A stretch of DNA of 64,000 bases, from the NCBI GenBank assembly GCA_965222765.1, contig CBDCVG010000093.1, positions 124,001 through 188,000 of the forward strand, in the 5' to 3' direction. The DNA is from Caldora sp965222765 (lineage in GTDB: Bacteria > Cyanobacteriota > Cyanobacteriia > Cyanobacteriales > Coleofasciculaceae). The position numbers were made by a program, and so were the translations under genes. A model generated the notes under the pieces. That model made no database searches. It was not told the origin of the DNA and was given only the letters and a program-made list of their open reading frames with translations. This document shows positions 47,736-56,536 of this stretch, one piece after another; positions within the stretch are counted from its first letter, which is position 1; each line of letters opens with the position of its first letter.

Positions 47736-49298
47736 ATGACCAGCGCTTACATCCTAATTACGGCAATTTTGGTGTTGGGAGCAGTGATTGCAACCCTAGG
47801 CGATCGCATCGGTACTAAAGTAGGTAAGGCGCGGCTGAGTTTATTCAATCTGCGTCCTCGCAATACCGCTACTTTAGTAACAATTATTACAGGCAGCTTG
47901 ATTTCTGCTTCTACTCTCTTGATTCTGTTTGCTACCAGTGAGTCTCTCAGAGAAGGAGTTTTTAAACTTGACGATATTCTCAAAAAACTGAGAATTGCTA
48001 GTGGTGAGGTTGATATAATTAATGCTGAAAAAGTTCAGGTAGAGAGCGAGTTGACGGAAGCTCAAGCTCAACTGAAGGATATCTCTAAGCAGGGTACGGT
48101 TCTACGTTCAGAAATCAACTCACTTCTAGATGAACGTCAGGAGTTGATTCAAAAGAAAAATCAGCTCAATCAGCAAATTTCTCAACTAAAATCCCAAGTA
48201 GTTCAAAGAGATCAGGAACTAGAAGAAAAAAATCAAGAACTCACTCAAAGAGATCAGGAGCTAGAAGAAAAAAATCAAGAACTCACTCAAAGAAATCAGG
48301 AACTAGAAGAAAAAAATCAAGAACTCACTCAAAGAAATCAGGAAATTGCCGAACAAAAACAGATAATTGCTCAAGGGGAAAGCCGACTCACAGAAGTGGA
48401 ACAACAGCTCGATGGAGCGAAAGAGGCGATCGCTCAAATCGAAACTCGTCGCCAGGAACTCGAACAACAGCTTGATGGAGCGAAAGAGGCGATCGCTCAA
48501 ATAGAAACTCGTCGCCAGGAACTTGAACAACAGCTCAATGGAGCGAAAGAGGCGATCGCTCAAATAGAAACTCGTCGCCAGGAGCTTGAATTAGAACTCA
48601 CAGACAAAGAAAAGCAAATAGCTTTTTTAACCCAAGAAGCCAGAGTTCTAGAGCAGAATTATCAAATACTACGCCAAGGTCGTGTTGCTATTTTACGCGG
48701 TCAAGTTCTAGCATCTGGAGTGGTACGTATAGTCGAGCCGGATGCAGCACCTGAGGCTGTTAATCAATTGTTGCGGCAAGCAAATAAGACAGCAATTCAA
48801 ATTACTCAGCCAGATAGTTCTACGTCCGATGAACGGTTGGTGCAAATTCCTAAATCACAAGCTGAGCGCTTAATTCAACAAATTCAGGATGGTCAAGACT
48901 ATATACTAAGAATTCTTTCAGCTGGTAATTACGTTAAAGGGGAAAAACAAATACAGGTCTTTGCTGATGCTGTTTTAAATCAAGTTATCTTTGATGCTGG
49001 TGATGTCCTTGCTACAATCTCCATCGATGCCTCAACTATGGCCAACGACGAAATCCGACAGCGTCTAAATCAATTGCTAGCCGCATCGGAATTCCGTGCT
49101 GGTCGTGCTGGTATTTTGGGTAATATTCAATTGGGAGATGGCAGCACCACCAAAATCCTTCGCTTCATAGAACAGCTAGAGGAGTATGATGAACCAATAA
49201 ATGTCAGGGTTATTGCCCAAGGGGTAACTTATAGATCTGGTCCTTTGAGGATGCAGTTAATAGCAACTCAAAATGGAGAGGTTCTTTTTAGTACGTAA
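47736..49298 (+). CDS. DUF3084 membrane protein with long coiled coil
   Basis: 520 residues. Two N-terminal membrane helices (about 4-20 and 45-66: VTIITGSLISASTLLILF) are followed by a coiled coil from 75 to 300 and a C-terminal soluble domain (about 310-520) of the cyanobacterial DUF3084 family. The coil contains two sets of near-exact tandem repeats: four 14-residue units (QELEEKNQELTQR, DNA 48205-48350) and three 21-residue units (QLDGAKEAIAQIETRRQ, DNA 48398-48590). Both lengths are multiples of seven, so the heptad register is kept. Each 63-base unit carries a HIP1 site. Only 6 bases separate it from the YqgF gene, so they are an operon. Function unknown. Confidence 0.9.
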   Translation: MTSAYILITAILVLGAVIATLGDRIGTKVGKARLSLFNLRPRNTATLVTIITGSLISASTLLILFATSESLREGVFKLDDILKKLRIASGEVDIINAEKVQVESELTEAQAQLKDISKQGTVLRSEINSLLDERQELIQKKNQLNQQISQLKSQVVQRDQELEEKNQELTQRDQELEEKNQELTQRNQELEEKNQELTQRNQEIAEQKQIIAQGESRLTEVEQQLDGAKEAIAQIETRRQELEQQLDGAKEAIAQIETRRQELEQQLNGAKEAIAQIETRRQELELELTDKEKQIAFLTQEARVLEQNYQILRQGRVAILRGQVLASGVVRIVEPDAAPEAVNQLLRQANKTAIQITQPDSSTSDERLVQIPKSQAERLIQQIQDGQDYILRILSAGNYVKGEKQIQVFADAVLNQVIFDAGDVLATISIDASTMANDEIRQRLNQLLAASEFRAGRAGILGNIQLGDGSTTKILRFIEQLEEYDEPINVRVIAQGVTYRSGPLRMQLIATQNGEVLFST

Positions 49299-49304
49299 AG
49301 ATTA

Positions 49305-49706
49305 ATGATTTTAGGTTTTGATCCAGGACGAGATAAATGTGGTTTGGCGGTGATGGGGAAAGAACAGCAGCTACTTTACCATCAGGTTGTACCTTCAAAA
49401 AAAGCGATCGCTACGATCAAACAACTATCTCAGAAATTTCCCATCGAAACCCTTGTCATGGGCGATGGAACCACTGCGAAAAGCTGGAAACAGGAAATTA
49501 GTCGGGACTTAGGAGCATCATTGTTGATTGCTCTAGTAGATGAGCGCTACAGTACTTTAGAAGCACGCGATCGCTACTGGGAAATGTACCCTCCTAAAGG
49601 GCTTCAAAGTCTCATTCCTCAGGGACTCAGGCAACCTCCACGACCAGTAGATGATCTTGTTGCTATTATCTTAATCGAGCGCTATCTGAAACTAAAAATA
49701 GAGTAA
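49305..49706 (+). CDS. YqgF/RuvX-fold resolvase-like protein
   Basis: 133 residues with the RNase H-like YqgF fold: ILGFDPGRDKCGLAVMG (first acidic residue and Gly-rich strand), ETLVMGDGTT, LIALVDERYSTLEARDRYW (second acidic residue) and the C-terminal PRPVDDLVAIILIERYL with the last Asp pair. The family is linked to pre-16S rRNA processing or Holliday-junction resolution. Here it is a cyanobacterial paralogue habitually next to DUF3084. It starts 6 bases after the DUF3084 stop. Confidence 0.85.
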   Translation: MILGFDPGRDKCGLAVMGKEQQLLYHQVVPSKKAIATIKQLSQKFPIETLVMGDGTTAKSWKQEISRDLGASLLIALVDERYSTLEARDRYWEMYPPKGLQSLIPQGLRQPPRPVDDLVAIILIERYLKLKIE

Positions 49707-49875
49707 AAAAGTGAGTGATAATAATTCTTATAAAGACTTTTTTAAAAAAGATGAAATCAATGTATTCAAAGGATTTAAGCAATTTTGCCAAAGGAGATAA
49801 TTAGCCTACATTTTGTATCAGTTACCAGACTGTTGTATACTTTTTTTGCTCCAAGCTAGTGCCCAAAAATTACAT

Positions 49876-50697
49876 ATGTCACAAGTAGTTTCCGATGCCC
49901 GTGATTACTATAACAGCACTGATGCTGACCAATTTTATGCAAATGTTTGGGGAGGGGAAGATATTCACGTTGGACTGTATGAAAGTGAAAACGACTCTAT
50001 CTATGATGCCAGTCGCCGAACAGTTCACAAAATGGCATCACTTTTGGAACTAGGTTCTTCTCGGCAGGTACTCGATATTGGTTCAGGATATGGTGGTGCA
50101 GCACGTTATCTAGCAAAGACTCTAGACTGTCGGGTAGATTGTCTTAACCTCAGTGAAGCTCAAAATGAACGAAATAGGGAGCTTACTAAAAACCAGGGAC
50201 TAGACAAACAAGTTCAAGTTTTTGAGGGCAATTTTGAAGATATGCCCTTCGGTGATAACTTATACGATGTGGTTTGGTCACAAGATGCTATTGTCCACAG
50301 TGGTAATCGTACTAAAGTTGTGGAAGAAGTCTATAGAGTCCTCAAAAAAGGTGGCCAGTTTATCTTTACAGATTTGATGCAGAGTGATGACTGCCCAAAA
50401 GATATACTCCAACCAATATTAGATAGACTCCACCTAGATTCTATGGGTTCTATTCCCTTTTACGCAGATACAGCCAAGAATTTAGGATTTGAAGAGGTTC
50501 AGATTATTAAACTGTCTGAGCAACTAGTTAACCATTACAGCCACGTTCTGAAAAACTTGCATAGTAATTATGAAGAATTAGTTTCTCTTTCTGATAAGGA
50601 CTATCTAGAGCGTCAGAAATTGGGACTGAAGCACTGGATTGATGCAGGTAATCAAGACTATATCCAATGGGGTATTATGCATTTCAGAAAACAGTAG
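49876..50697 (+). CDS. Sarcosine/dimethylglycine N-methyltransferase (betaine synthesis)
   Basis: 273 residues from ATG 49876 (MSQVVSDARDYYNSTDADQF); the frame extends upstream to 49813 without conserved sequence. It is a class I SAM methyltransferase with motif I VLDIGSGYGGAARYLA, NLSEAQNERNRELTK and VWSQDAIVHSG. These and the N-terminal YYNSTDADQFYANVWGGEDI match the halotolerant-type enzymes that methylate sarcosine and dimethylglycine to glycine betaine. The first-step glycine/sarcosine methyltransferase, often adjacent, is not in the window. Two BCCT betaine-type carriers and a universal stress protein lie next to it, supporting an osmoprotection locus. Confidence 0.88.
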   Translation: MSQVVSDARDYYNSTDADQFYANVWGGEDIHVGLYESENDSIYDASRRTVHKMASLLELGSSRQVLDIGSGYGGAARYLAKTLDCRVDCLNLSEAQNERNRELTKNQGLDKQVQVFEGNFEDMPFGDNLYDVVWSQDAIVHSGNRTKVVEEVYRVLKKGGQFIFTDLMQSDDCPKDILQPILDRLHLDSMGSIPFYADTAKNLGFEEVQIIKLSEQLVNHYSHVLKNLHSNYEELVSLSDKDYLERQKLGLKHWIDAGNQDYIQWGIMHFRKQ

Positions 50698-50709
50698 TAG
50701 CAGTGGTAA

Positions 50710-50738
50710 GCTAAAACGCACTTAAAGTGCGTTTTAGC
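50710..50738. terminator. Perfect palindrome, bidirectional terminator candidate
   Basis: GCTAAAACGCACTT, one base, then its exact complement AAGTGCGTTTTAGC. It lies between the convergent methyltransferase and UspA genes. Related but imperfect copies are at 19244-19271 and near 62236-62255. Confidence 0.65.
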
Positions 50739-50780
50739 AAGGTAGCAACGGAACAGGAAACAGAAGATAAATAGAAGTGT

Positions 50781-51746
50781 TCAAACAAAATTTTTAACAG
50801 GTGATTGAACTGTTTTTCCTGTGGAAACAAGTAACAAAGGACGTATTGAACGATTCAAAACACCTGAAGCAACGCTACCATAAAATACCTGATCTAAACC
50901 TGTCTTTCCTTTGCTTGTCATAGCAATTAAGTCAGCATTGATCTCTTCAGCCAGTTCGATGATACTATCAATCGGTCTGCCATACATTAAAGTTACTTCA
51001 ACATCAAATCCTTGATCTTGGAGTTTTTTTTGCCAGTTTAGGAGATATTGTCTCGCTTCCTTAACCCGCTCGATTTCTTGATGCTGTCCCAATTTATTAA
51101 AAAGTTTGTCAGATACCAACTCCTCTTTGAGGTCTTTCTCCAAATCGGCAAAAACCGTGGTTTGATAACCAGTTCTCACAATTCTAACCAGGGTGATTTG
51201 TGCATTGTAGAGTGTGGCAATTCCCTTAACGTGAGGAATTACAGCTTCTGAGCGAATCGAGCCGTCTAAAGGAACCAGGATCTGTTGGTTTGTCTCCATA
51301 CTTGCCTTTGTTTCTGGGCGAACCAACAGAATCGGGCAATTGACTCGGTTTAAGACACCAGAAGCCACACTGCCATAAAATACTTGAGCCAGTCCTGTTC
51401 TACCTTGGCTAGTCATGGCAATCAGCTCAGCTTTAGTAGCTTCCACAGCATCAAGAATTGCCTCAACTGCAATACCACGCAAGAGCAGAATATCAGCAGA
51501 CAAACCTTGTTCTCGAAACTTATCTTTCCAACCTGTTAAATATTGTTTAGTTGTATCAACTTTTTGGGATTTGAAGGCGACTTCACTATCTTGTTCAAGA
51601 TTCAAGATAGCACTGCGGGTAGCTGGCTCAATCACTTGAGTGAAAACAACGTTCGCTTCCTCATGTTTGGCTAAGTTTTCAACATGAGGAAGAATTGCCT
51701 CAGCTCTTTGTGAGCCATCTAAGGGAACTAAAATTTTTTTATACAT
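50781..51746 (-). CDS. Tandem universal stress protein (two UspA domains)
   Basis: 321 residues made of two UspA domains (about 1-145 and 155-305). Each begins ILVPLDGS and ends with an ATP-binding G-x2-G-x9-G-S pattern: SQGRTGLAQVFYGSVASGVL and SKGKTGLDQVFYGSVASGVL. Both domains therefore look nucleotide-competent. Soluble, no membrane segment. It is transcribed with the BCCT transporter upstream (gap 80 bases of repeats) and faces the betaine methyltransferase. A role in osmotic stress is inference from context. Confidence 0.93.
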   Translation of the reverse strand: MYKKILVPLDGSQRAEAILPHVENLAKHEEANVVFTQVIEPATRSAILNLEQDSEVAFKSQKVDTTKQYLTGWKDKFREQGLSADILLLRGIAVEAILDAVEATKAELIAMTSQGRTGLAQVFYGSVASGVLNRVNCPILLVRPETKASMETNQQILVPLDGSIRSEAVIPHVKGIATLYNAQITLVRIVRTGYQTTVFADLEKDLKEELVSDKLFNKLGQHQEIERVKEARQYLLNWQKKLQDQGFDVEVTLMYGRPIDSIIELAEEINADLIAMTSKGKTGLDQVFYGSVASGVLNRSIRPLLLVSTGKTVQSPVKNFV

Positions 51747-51826
51747 AAGTTTGTTGTTTGTTGTTTGTTGTTTATTATTTGGGAATTGGGAAATATCTCC
51801 CTTTTTTCCTCATCTTCCCCAACTCC

Positions 51827-53449
51827 CTATCTCCCCTGCTCCCTATCTTCAGATATCCCTCGTTGCGCTTCCATTGCCCTTAACTGTTTCGCTTCCAACT
51901 CTGCCCAGTCTTCTGTCAAACCTCGATGTAAACTAAAACACATGACTAGCAGCACGATCGCAAATGGTAAACCTGTGGTGATTGATGCCGTCTGTAAGGC
52001 ACTGAGTCCACCTCCAAGCAACAAGACGGCTGCAACCACTCCTTCCATAACAGCCCAGAAGATGCGCTGGGGTACTGGCGAATCCAATTTACCGCCGGAG
52101 GTAAGGTTGTCAACCACCAGTGAGCCGGAGTCACTAGAAGTTACAAAGAAGGTAACAACTAAAAGAACTCCAATTAAAGAACTCAAGGATGTTAAAGGAA
52201 ATTGTTCTAGCATAACAAAAAGTGCTGTTGCTACATTTTCCTGCACAGCCTCAGGAATGTTGCCGATGTTGTTTAAGGCTAGAGATAGGGCAGAACCTCC
52301 GAAAGTGGACATCCAGAGAAAGGAAAGAAGCGAAGGTACGAACAAAACTCCCAAGACAAATTCCCGCACTGTTCTCCCTTTAGAGACACGGGCGATGAAG
52401 ATTCCCACAAATGGAGACCAAGAAATCCACCATCCCCAATAGAACACAGTCCAGCTATTTTGCCAATCTGTCCCTTTAAATGTCTCAGTCCAAAATGAGA
52501 GAGTGGGAAATAGCCCCATATAGTAGCCCAGAGATTGGACAAAGGAACCTAGAATAAATAGGGTTGGGCCGACGACAATCATGAAGATCAGGAATGCCGT
52601 AGCTAAGTAGATATTCCATTCGCTCAGCCGCCGGACACCTCCATCCAATCCTGCTACCACAGAAAGAGTGGCAAAACTAGTAATAATGGCAATTAGGATT
52701 ACCTGAAGTATCACGTTATCGGGTAAACCCACCAGAAAATTTAAGCCGGCATTGACTTGCTGTACTCCGAAACCCAGTGATGTGGCTAGACCAAACAAGG
52801 TTGCTACTACAGCTAAAATATCAATCAAGTTGCCAGGCCACTCATAAATTTTCTCTCCCAGAAGAGGATAAAAAACTGAGCGCATAGTTAAGGGTAGCCC
52901 TCGATTGAAGGCAAAAAATGCTAGGGATAAGCCGACTAAGGTGTAAATTCCCCAGGCATGAAGGCCCCAGTGGAAATAGGTGATTCCCATTGCCTCCTGT
53001 GCAGCTGCTGCTGTTCCCGCTTCCGAATCTAAGGGAGGAGTCTGAAAGTGGAAAATTGGTTCGGCGACACTCCAGAACATCAAGCCAATACCCATGCCAG
53101 CACTCATGAGCATGGCATACCAAGCAAACGTGGAAAACTCTGGTTGAGCATCCTCTCCCCCAATCCGAATCTTGCCAAATTTACTGAAAGCAAGAATCGT
53201 TATCACTCCCAGATAGATGTTGGCAACCAGAATCAAAAACCAACCAGCTGCATTTGCAATCAAGTCCTTAACCGCCGTGAAGGTAGTTTCTGCCTGTTCT
53301 TTAAAGATTAGGGTTACCACAATAAACAAAATAATGATACCTCCGGAGATGAAGGCAACCTGTGGGTGAAGATCAAATCCCCATCCTCGGATATTAGTAT
53401 CTCCAGGTGTTCGCTTCCTCGGCTCTACCTCAGATCCTTCTTTTGTCAT
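51827..53449 (-). CDS. BCCT-family transporter (betaine/choline type), paralogue 1
   Basis: 540 residues with 12 membrane helices. The Trp box of helix 8 reads WGWWISWSPFVGIFIARVSK and the helix 3 Gly-rich motif is AGMGIGLMFWSVAEP, the GMGIGLMF form of sodium-coupled betaine carriers such as BetP and OpuD. N-terminal tail basic and Pro-rich (EVEPRKRTPGDTNIRGWGFD). The last residues (SEDREQGR) are encoded by the 'ccccTGCTCCctatc' repeat tract, so the 3' end has been replaced by repeat DNA. It takes up glycine betaine or a relative; sodium coupling is inferred from the motif. Paralogue 2 lies directly upstream. Confidence 0.93.
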   Translation of the reverse strand: MTKEGSEVEPRKRTPGDTNIRGWGFDLHPQVAFISGGIIILFIVVTLIFKEQAETTFTAVKDLIANAAGWFLILVANIYLGVITILAFSKFGKIRIGGEDAQPEFSTFAWYAMLMSAGMGIGLMFWSVAEPIFHFQTPPLDSEAGTAAAAQEAMGITYFHWGLHAWGIYTLVGLSLAFFAFNRGLPLTMRSVFYPLLGEKIYEWPGNLIDILAVVATLFGLATSLGFGVQQVNAGLNFLVGLPDNVILQVILIAIITSFATLSVVAGLDGGVRRLSEWNIYLATAFLIFMIVVGPTLFILGSFVQSLGYYMGLFPTLSFWTETFKGTDWQNSWTVFYWGWWISWSPFVGIFIARVSKGRTVREFVLGVLFVPSLLSFLWMSTFGGSALSLALNNIGNIPEAVQENVATALFVMLEQFPLTSLSSLIGVLLVVTFFVTSSDSGSLVVDNLTSGGKLDSPVPQRIFWAVMEGVVAAVLLLGGGLSALQTASITTGLPFAIVLLVMCFSLHRGLTEDWAELEAKQLRAMEAQRGISEDREQGR

Positions 53450-53646
53450 ACTTATTTTTTCCTATATTCTTGAGTTCTATGAGATTACGACTTGACAGGT
53501 AAGGGTCAAAGGTTGATGATAACAACCGACATTCGGCACCCTCAAGTATTACGCTACCGATTTTAGGGAATTTAGAATGAGTTAATTTAGAATTTAAGAA
53601 TGTAGTGCGAGCGTCTTGCTCGCGATCGATCCGTCAAACGCGAGCT

Positions 53647-53726
53647 GTAGGTTGGGTGGAACGAAGTGAAACCCAACGGAATATGCGAAGAGCGCTGGGT
53701 TAAGCTACCGCTTCACCCAACCTACC
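53647..53726. repeat. 80-base inverted repeat between the BCCT genes
   Basis: GTAGGTTGGGTGGAACGAAG is mirrored by the segment ending CTTCACCCAACCTAC. It is the same repeat type that truncates vapC at 29611-29650. It ends 7 bases before the stop of paralogue 2 and could act as its terminator. Confidence 0.7.
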
Positions 53727-53733
53727 TATTCCC

Positions 53734-55362
53734 TCATTTTAGGTGTGTCGCGCCACTACCTTCAGATATCCCTCGTCGCACTTCCATTGTCCTTAACTGC
53801 TTGGCCTCCAACTCAGCCCAGTCTTCTGTTAAACCTCGATGTAGACTAAAACACATGACCAGCAGCACAATCGCAAATGGCAAACCTGTCGTAGTTGCTG
53901 CCGTTTGTAAAGCACTGAGTCCACCCCCAAGTAACAAGACGGCGGCAACCACTCCTTCCATCACAGCCCAGAAAATGCGCTGAGGCACCGGCGAATCTAA
54001 TTTTCCCCCAGAGGTAAGGTGATCAACTACTAGTGAGCCTGAGTCACTAGAAGTCACAAAGAAGGTGATGACTAACACAAGCCCGATTAAAGAACTCAAA
54101 GATGTTAGAGGAAATTGTTGTAACATCACAAAAAGTCCTGTTGCCATGTTTTCCTGCACTGCCTCAGGCATGTTGCCGATGTCCTTTAACGCTAGAGATA
54201 GAGCAGAACCACCGAAACATGACATCCAAATAAATGAAAGGAACGAGGGGAGAAACAAAACTGCTAAGACAAATTCCCGCACTGTTCTCCCCTTAGAGAC
54301 GCGGGCGATGAACATCCCCACAAATGGTGACCAAGCAATCCACCATGCCCAGTAGAAAATAGTCCAGCTATTTTGCCAATTTGTCCCTTCAAATGCCTCA
54401 GTCCAAAATGAGAGAGTGGGAAAGATACCAATGTAGTAGCCAAGAGATTGGACAAAAAAATCGAGAATAAATTGGGTTGGACCAATAAGGAGCATGAATG
54501 CAAAGAAGGCTATGGCTATGTAAATATTCCATTCACTCAACCGCCGGACACCCCCATCCAATCCTGCCACAACGGACAGGGTGGCAAAACCAGTAATTAT
54601 CGCGATCAAGAAAACCTGAACGACAACGTTATCAGGTAAACCAACCAGAAAATTTAAGCCAGCATTGACTTGCTGTGCCCCAAACCCCAGTGACGTAGCT
54701 AGACCAAACAGCGTTGCTACTACAGCTAAAATATCAATCAAGTTGCCAGGCCACTCATAAATTTTCTCTCCTAAAAGAGGATAAAAAACTGAGCGTATAG
54801 TTAAGGGTAGCCCTCTATTAAAGGCAAAAAATGCTAGGGATAAGCCGACTAAAGTGTAAATTCCCCAGCCGTGAAGACCCCAGTGGAAATAGGTGATTCC
54901 CATTGCCTCCTCTGCTGCCCCTGCTGTTCCCGCTTCCGAACCTAAAGGAGGTGCCTGAAAATGGGAAATCGGTTCAGCGATACCCCAGAACAACAAACCA
55001 GCACCCATACCAGCAGAGAAGAGCATGGCATACCAAGCAAAGTTTGAAAACTCTGGTTGAGCATCCTGTCCCCCGATCCGAATCTTGCCAAACTTACTGA
55101 AGGCAAGAATAATTACCACTCCCAGATAAATATTGGCAACCAGAATCAAAAACCAGCCAGTCATATCGGCGATAAAGCCCTGAATTGCTGTGAAAGCTGC
55201 TTCTGCCTGTTCTTTAAAAATCAGGGTCAGCACAATGAATAAGATAATGATTCCTCCGGAGATGAAGGAAACCTGTGGGTGAAGATCAAATCCCCAGCCT
55301 CGGATATTAGTATCTCCGGGTGTGCGCTCCCTTGGCTCTATCGGAGCTTCTTCTGTTGTCAT
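53734..55362 (-). CDS. BCCT-family transporter, paralogue 2
   Basis: 542 residues and 12 membrane helices, very similar to paralogue 1 along most of its length, so a recent duplication. The Trp box is WAWWIAWSPFVGMFIARVSK. The helix 3 motif differs: SAGMGAGLLFWGIAEP instead of SAGMGIGLMFWSVAEP. This segment lines the substrate and sodium site in BetP, so substrate range or coupling may differ. C-terminus SEGSGATHLK. The two genes are separated by about 285 bases containing an inverted repeat, so each may have its own promoter. Confidence 0.93.
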   Translation of the reverse strand: MTTEEAPIEPRERTPGDTNIRGWGFDLHPQVSFISGGIIILFIVLTLIFKEQAEAAFTAIQGFIADMTGWFLILVANIYLGVVIILAFSKFGKIRIGGQDAQPEFSNFAWYAMLFSAGMGAGLLFWGIAEPISHFQAPPLGSEAGTAGAAEEAMGITYFHWGLHGWGIYTLVGLSLAFFAFNRGLPLTIRSVFYPLLGEKIYEWPGNLIDILAVVATLFGLATSLGFGAQQVNAGLNFLVGLPDNVVVQVFLIAIITGFATLSVVAGLDGGVRRLSEWNIYIAIAFFAFMLLIGPTQFILDFFVQSLGYYIGIFPTLSFWTEAFEGTNWQNSWTIFYWAWWIAWSPFVGMFIARVSKGRTVREFVLAVLFLPSFLSFIWMSCFGGSALSLALKDIGNMPEAVQENMATGLFVMLQQFPLTSLSSLIGLVLVITFFVTSSDSGSLVVDHLTSGGKLDSPVPQRIFWAVMEGVVAAVLLLGGGLSALQTAATTTGLPFAIVLLVMCFSLHRGLTEDWAELEAKQLRTMEVRRGISEGSGATHLK

Positions 55363-55950
55363 AATTGATTTTTTCTTTTAATATCCTTAAGTTCTCTGAT
55401 CTCACCAGGTGACAGGAAAGCTCAAAGGTTGATGATAAAAACCTACATTCTTCAGCCTCAAGTGTCACACTTAAGAATTTTGGTCTACTTTAAGAAAATT
55501 GTCCCCGTTTCATAGAATCTACCAAAAGTCAAATCAAGGTCGATTCAGTTTACATAACTCAAAAAAAATTCGTGCTTCGAGGTGGGAAAATTAGCAAATT
55601 GGATTGGTAAGAAATTGGCTAAATTTTACGGTAAACTAATAGTCCTATCCTGTGATTCCTTAATTTTGGTCATAAATAAGCTAATAGTAGCATATGTATA
55701 GATTTATACCATAATCTTTTAAACCTCGCAAATTCGTAAAATAAGTAGAAATTATTTTTATTAAACTGAATATTGTGAAGTTATGATACAAAATTCCACC
55801 TAACCAAACTGTCCCAGGCAATTATCTAACAACATCCTTCACTATCAGATCCCGTGATATCCTGATGTTTGCGACCTGCAACCCTAAATAGGTTGATACT
55901 ATTTGTCTCTTTGTCCCTTTCTTAAAAGCATAAGTAGCAGAATATCTGCC
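55363..55950. other. AT-rich intergenic region
   Basis: Nearly 590 bases between the divergent BCCT and DUF3727 genes. No repeats of the families noted elsewhere, no credible ORF or RNA. The 80 bases before each start codon of the two BCCT genes are alike (for instance CAAAGGTTGATGATAA), so the duplication included the upstream region. Confidence 0.6.
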
Positions 55951-56532
55951 ATGTCCCCATCTAATTTATCTCAAGAGAATGGTCGATCTAGTAATAGTAG
56001 TGTCACTCTCACCGATCAAGCTGGGCGATCGCTTAGCTGTTCTATCGAACATTCCCTAGAAGTAGAAGGCTCTGAATACCTTCTACTTATGCCTGTGGAC
56101 TTCCCTATACAAATTGTTGCTTGGGATGACGAAGACTATGACGAAGACTCAGCTGAAGCAACTCTGCTGGAAGATGACGAAGACATTAACTCCATCTTCG
56201 GTGATGCTAAAGCAGTTCTAGCAGAGCACAATCTTACCCTCAAGCACACTGCCTATACTCTCACAGCTGCTGGAGAATTGCCCTCTGTGAACCAGGATGA
56301 AATTCTTGCCATTGAAATTGAGGATGAAGATGGCGAACTAGAGCCAGATGAGCTTCAGCTACTTGCTAACTTCTATCACGAGGAACAGGAGTATGGGATT
56401 TACACTCCTGTTGAACCCCTACTATTTTTGGCTCAGAGAAACCAAGCTGGTCAACTGGAATTGCTTTCCCCAGAAGAATTTCACAAATTACAACCGCTTT
56501 TGGAAGAATTACTATTCGATGAGCTTGATTAA
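55951..56532 (+). CDS. DUF3727 family acidic protein
   Basis: 193 residues from ATG 55951 (MSPSNLSQENGRSSNSSVTL); an upstream in-frame TTG at 55903 lacks a ribosome site. The N-terminal ~90 residues form a DUF1292/DUF3727-type beta domain (SVTLTDQAGRSLSCSIEHSL, LLMPVDFPIQIVAWDDED). The remainder (DEILAIEIEDEDGELEPDEL, YGIYTPVEPLLFLAQRN) is the DUF3727 domain of cyanobacteria and plastids. Extremely acidic. It is normally followed by mltG; here a tnpB relic lies between. Confidence 0.88.
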   Translation: MSPSNLSQENGRSSNSSVTLTDQAGRSLSCSIEHSLEVEGSEYLLLMPVDFPIQIVAWDDEDYDEDSAEATLLEDDEDINSIFGDAKAVLAEHNLTLKHTAYTLTAAGELPSVNQDEILAIEIEDEDGELEPDELQLLANFYHEEQEYGIYTPVEPLLFLAQRNQAGQLELLSPEEFHKLQPLLEELLFDELD

Positions 56533-56536
56533 GGTC

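Noticed and set aside
51765..55242. Plus-strand frames opposite the BCCT genes
   Set aside because: Antisense shadows that occur at the same places in both paralogues because the coding strands are alike.
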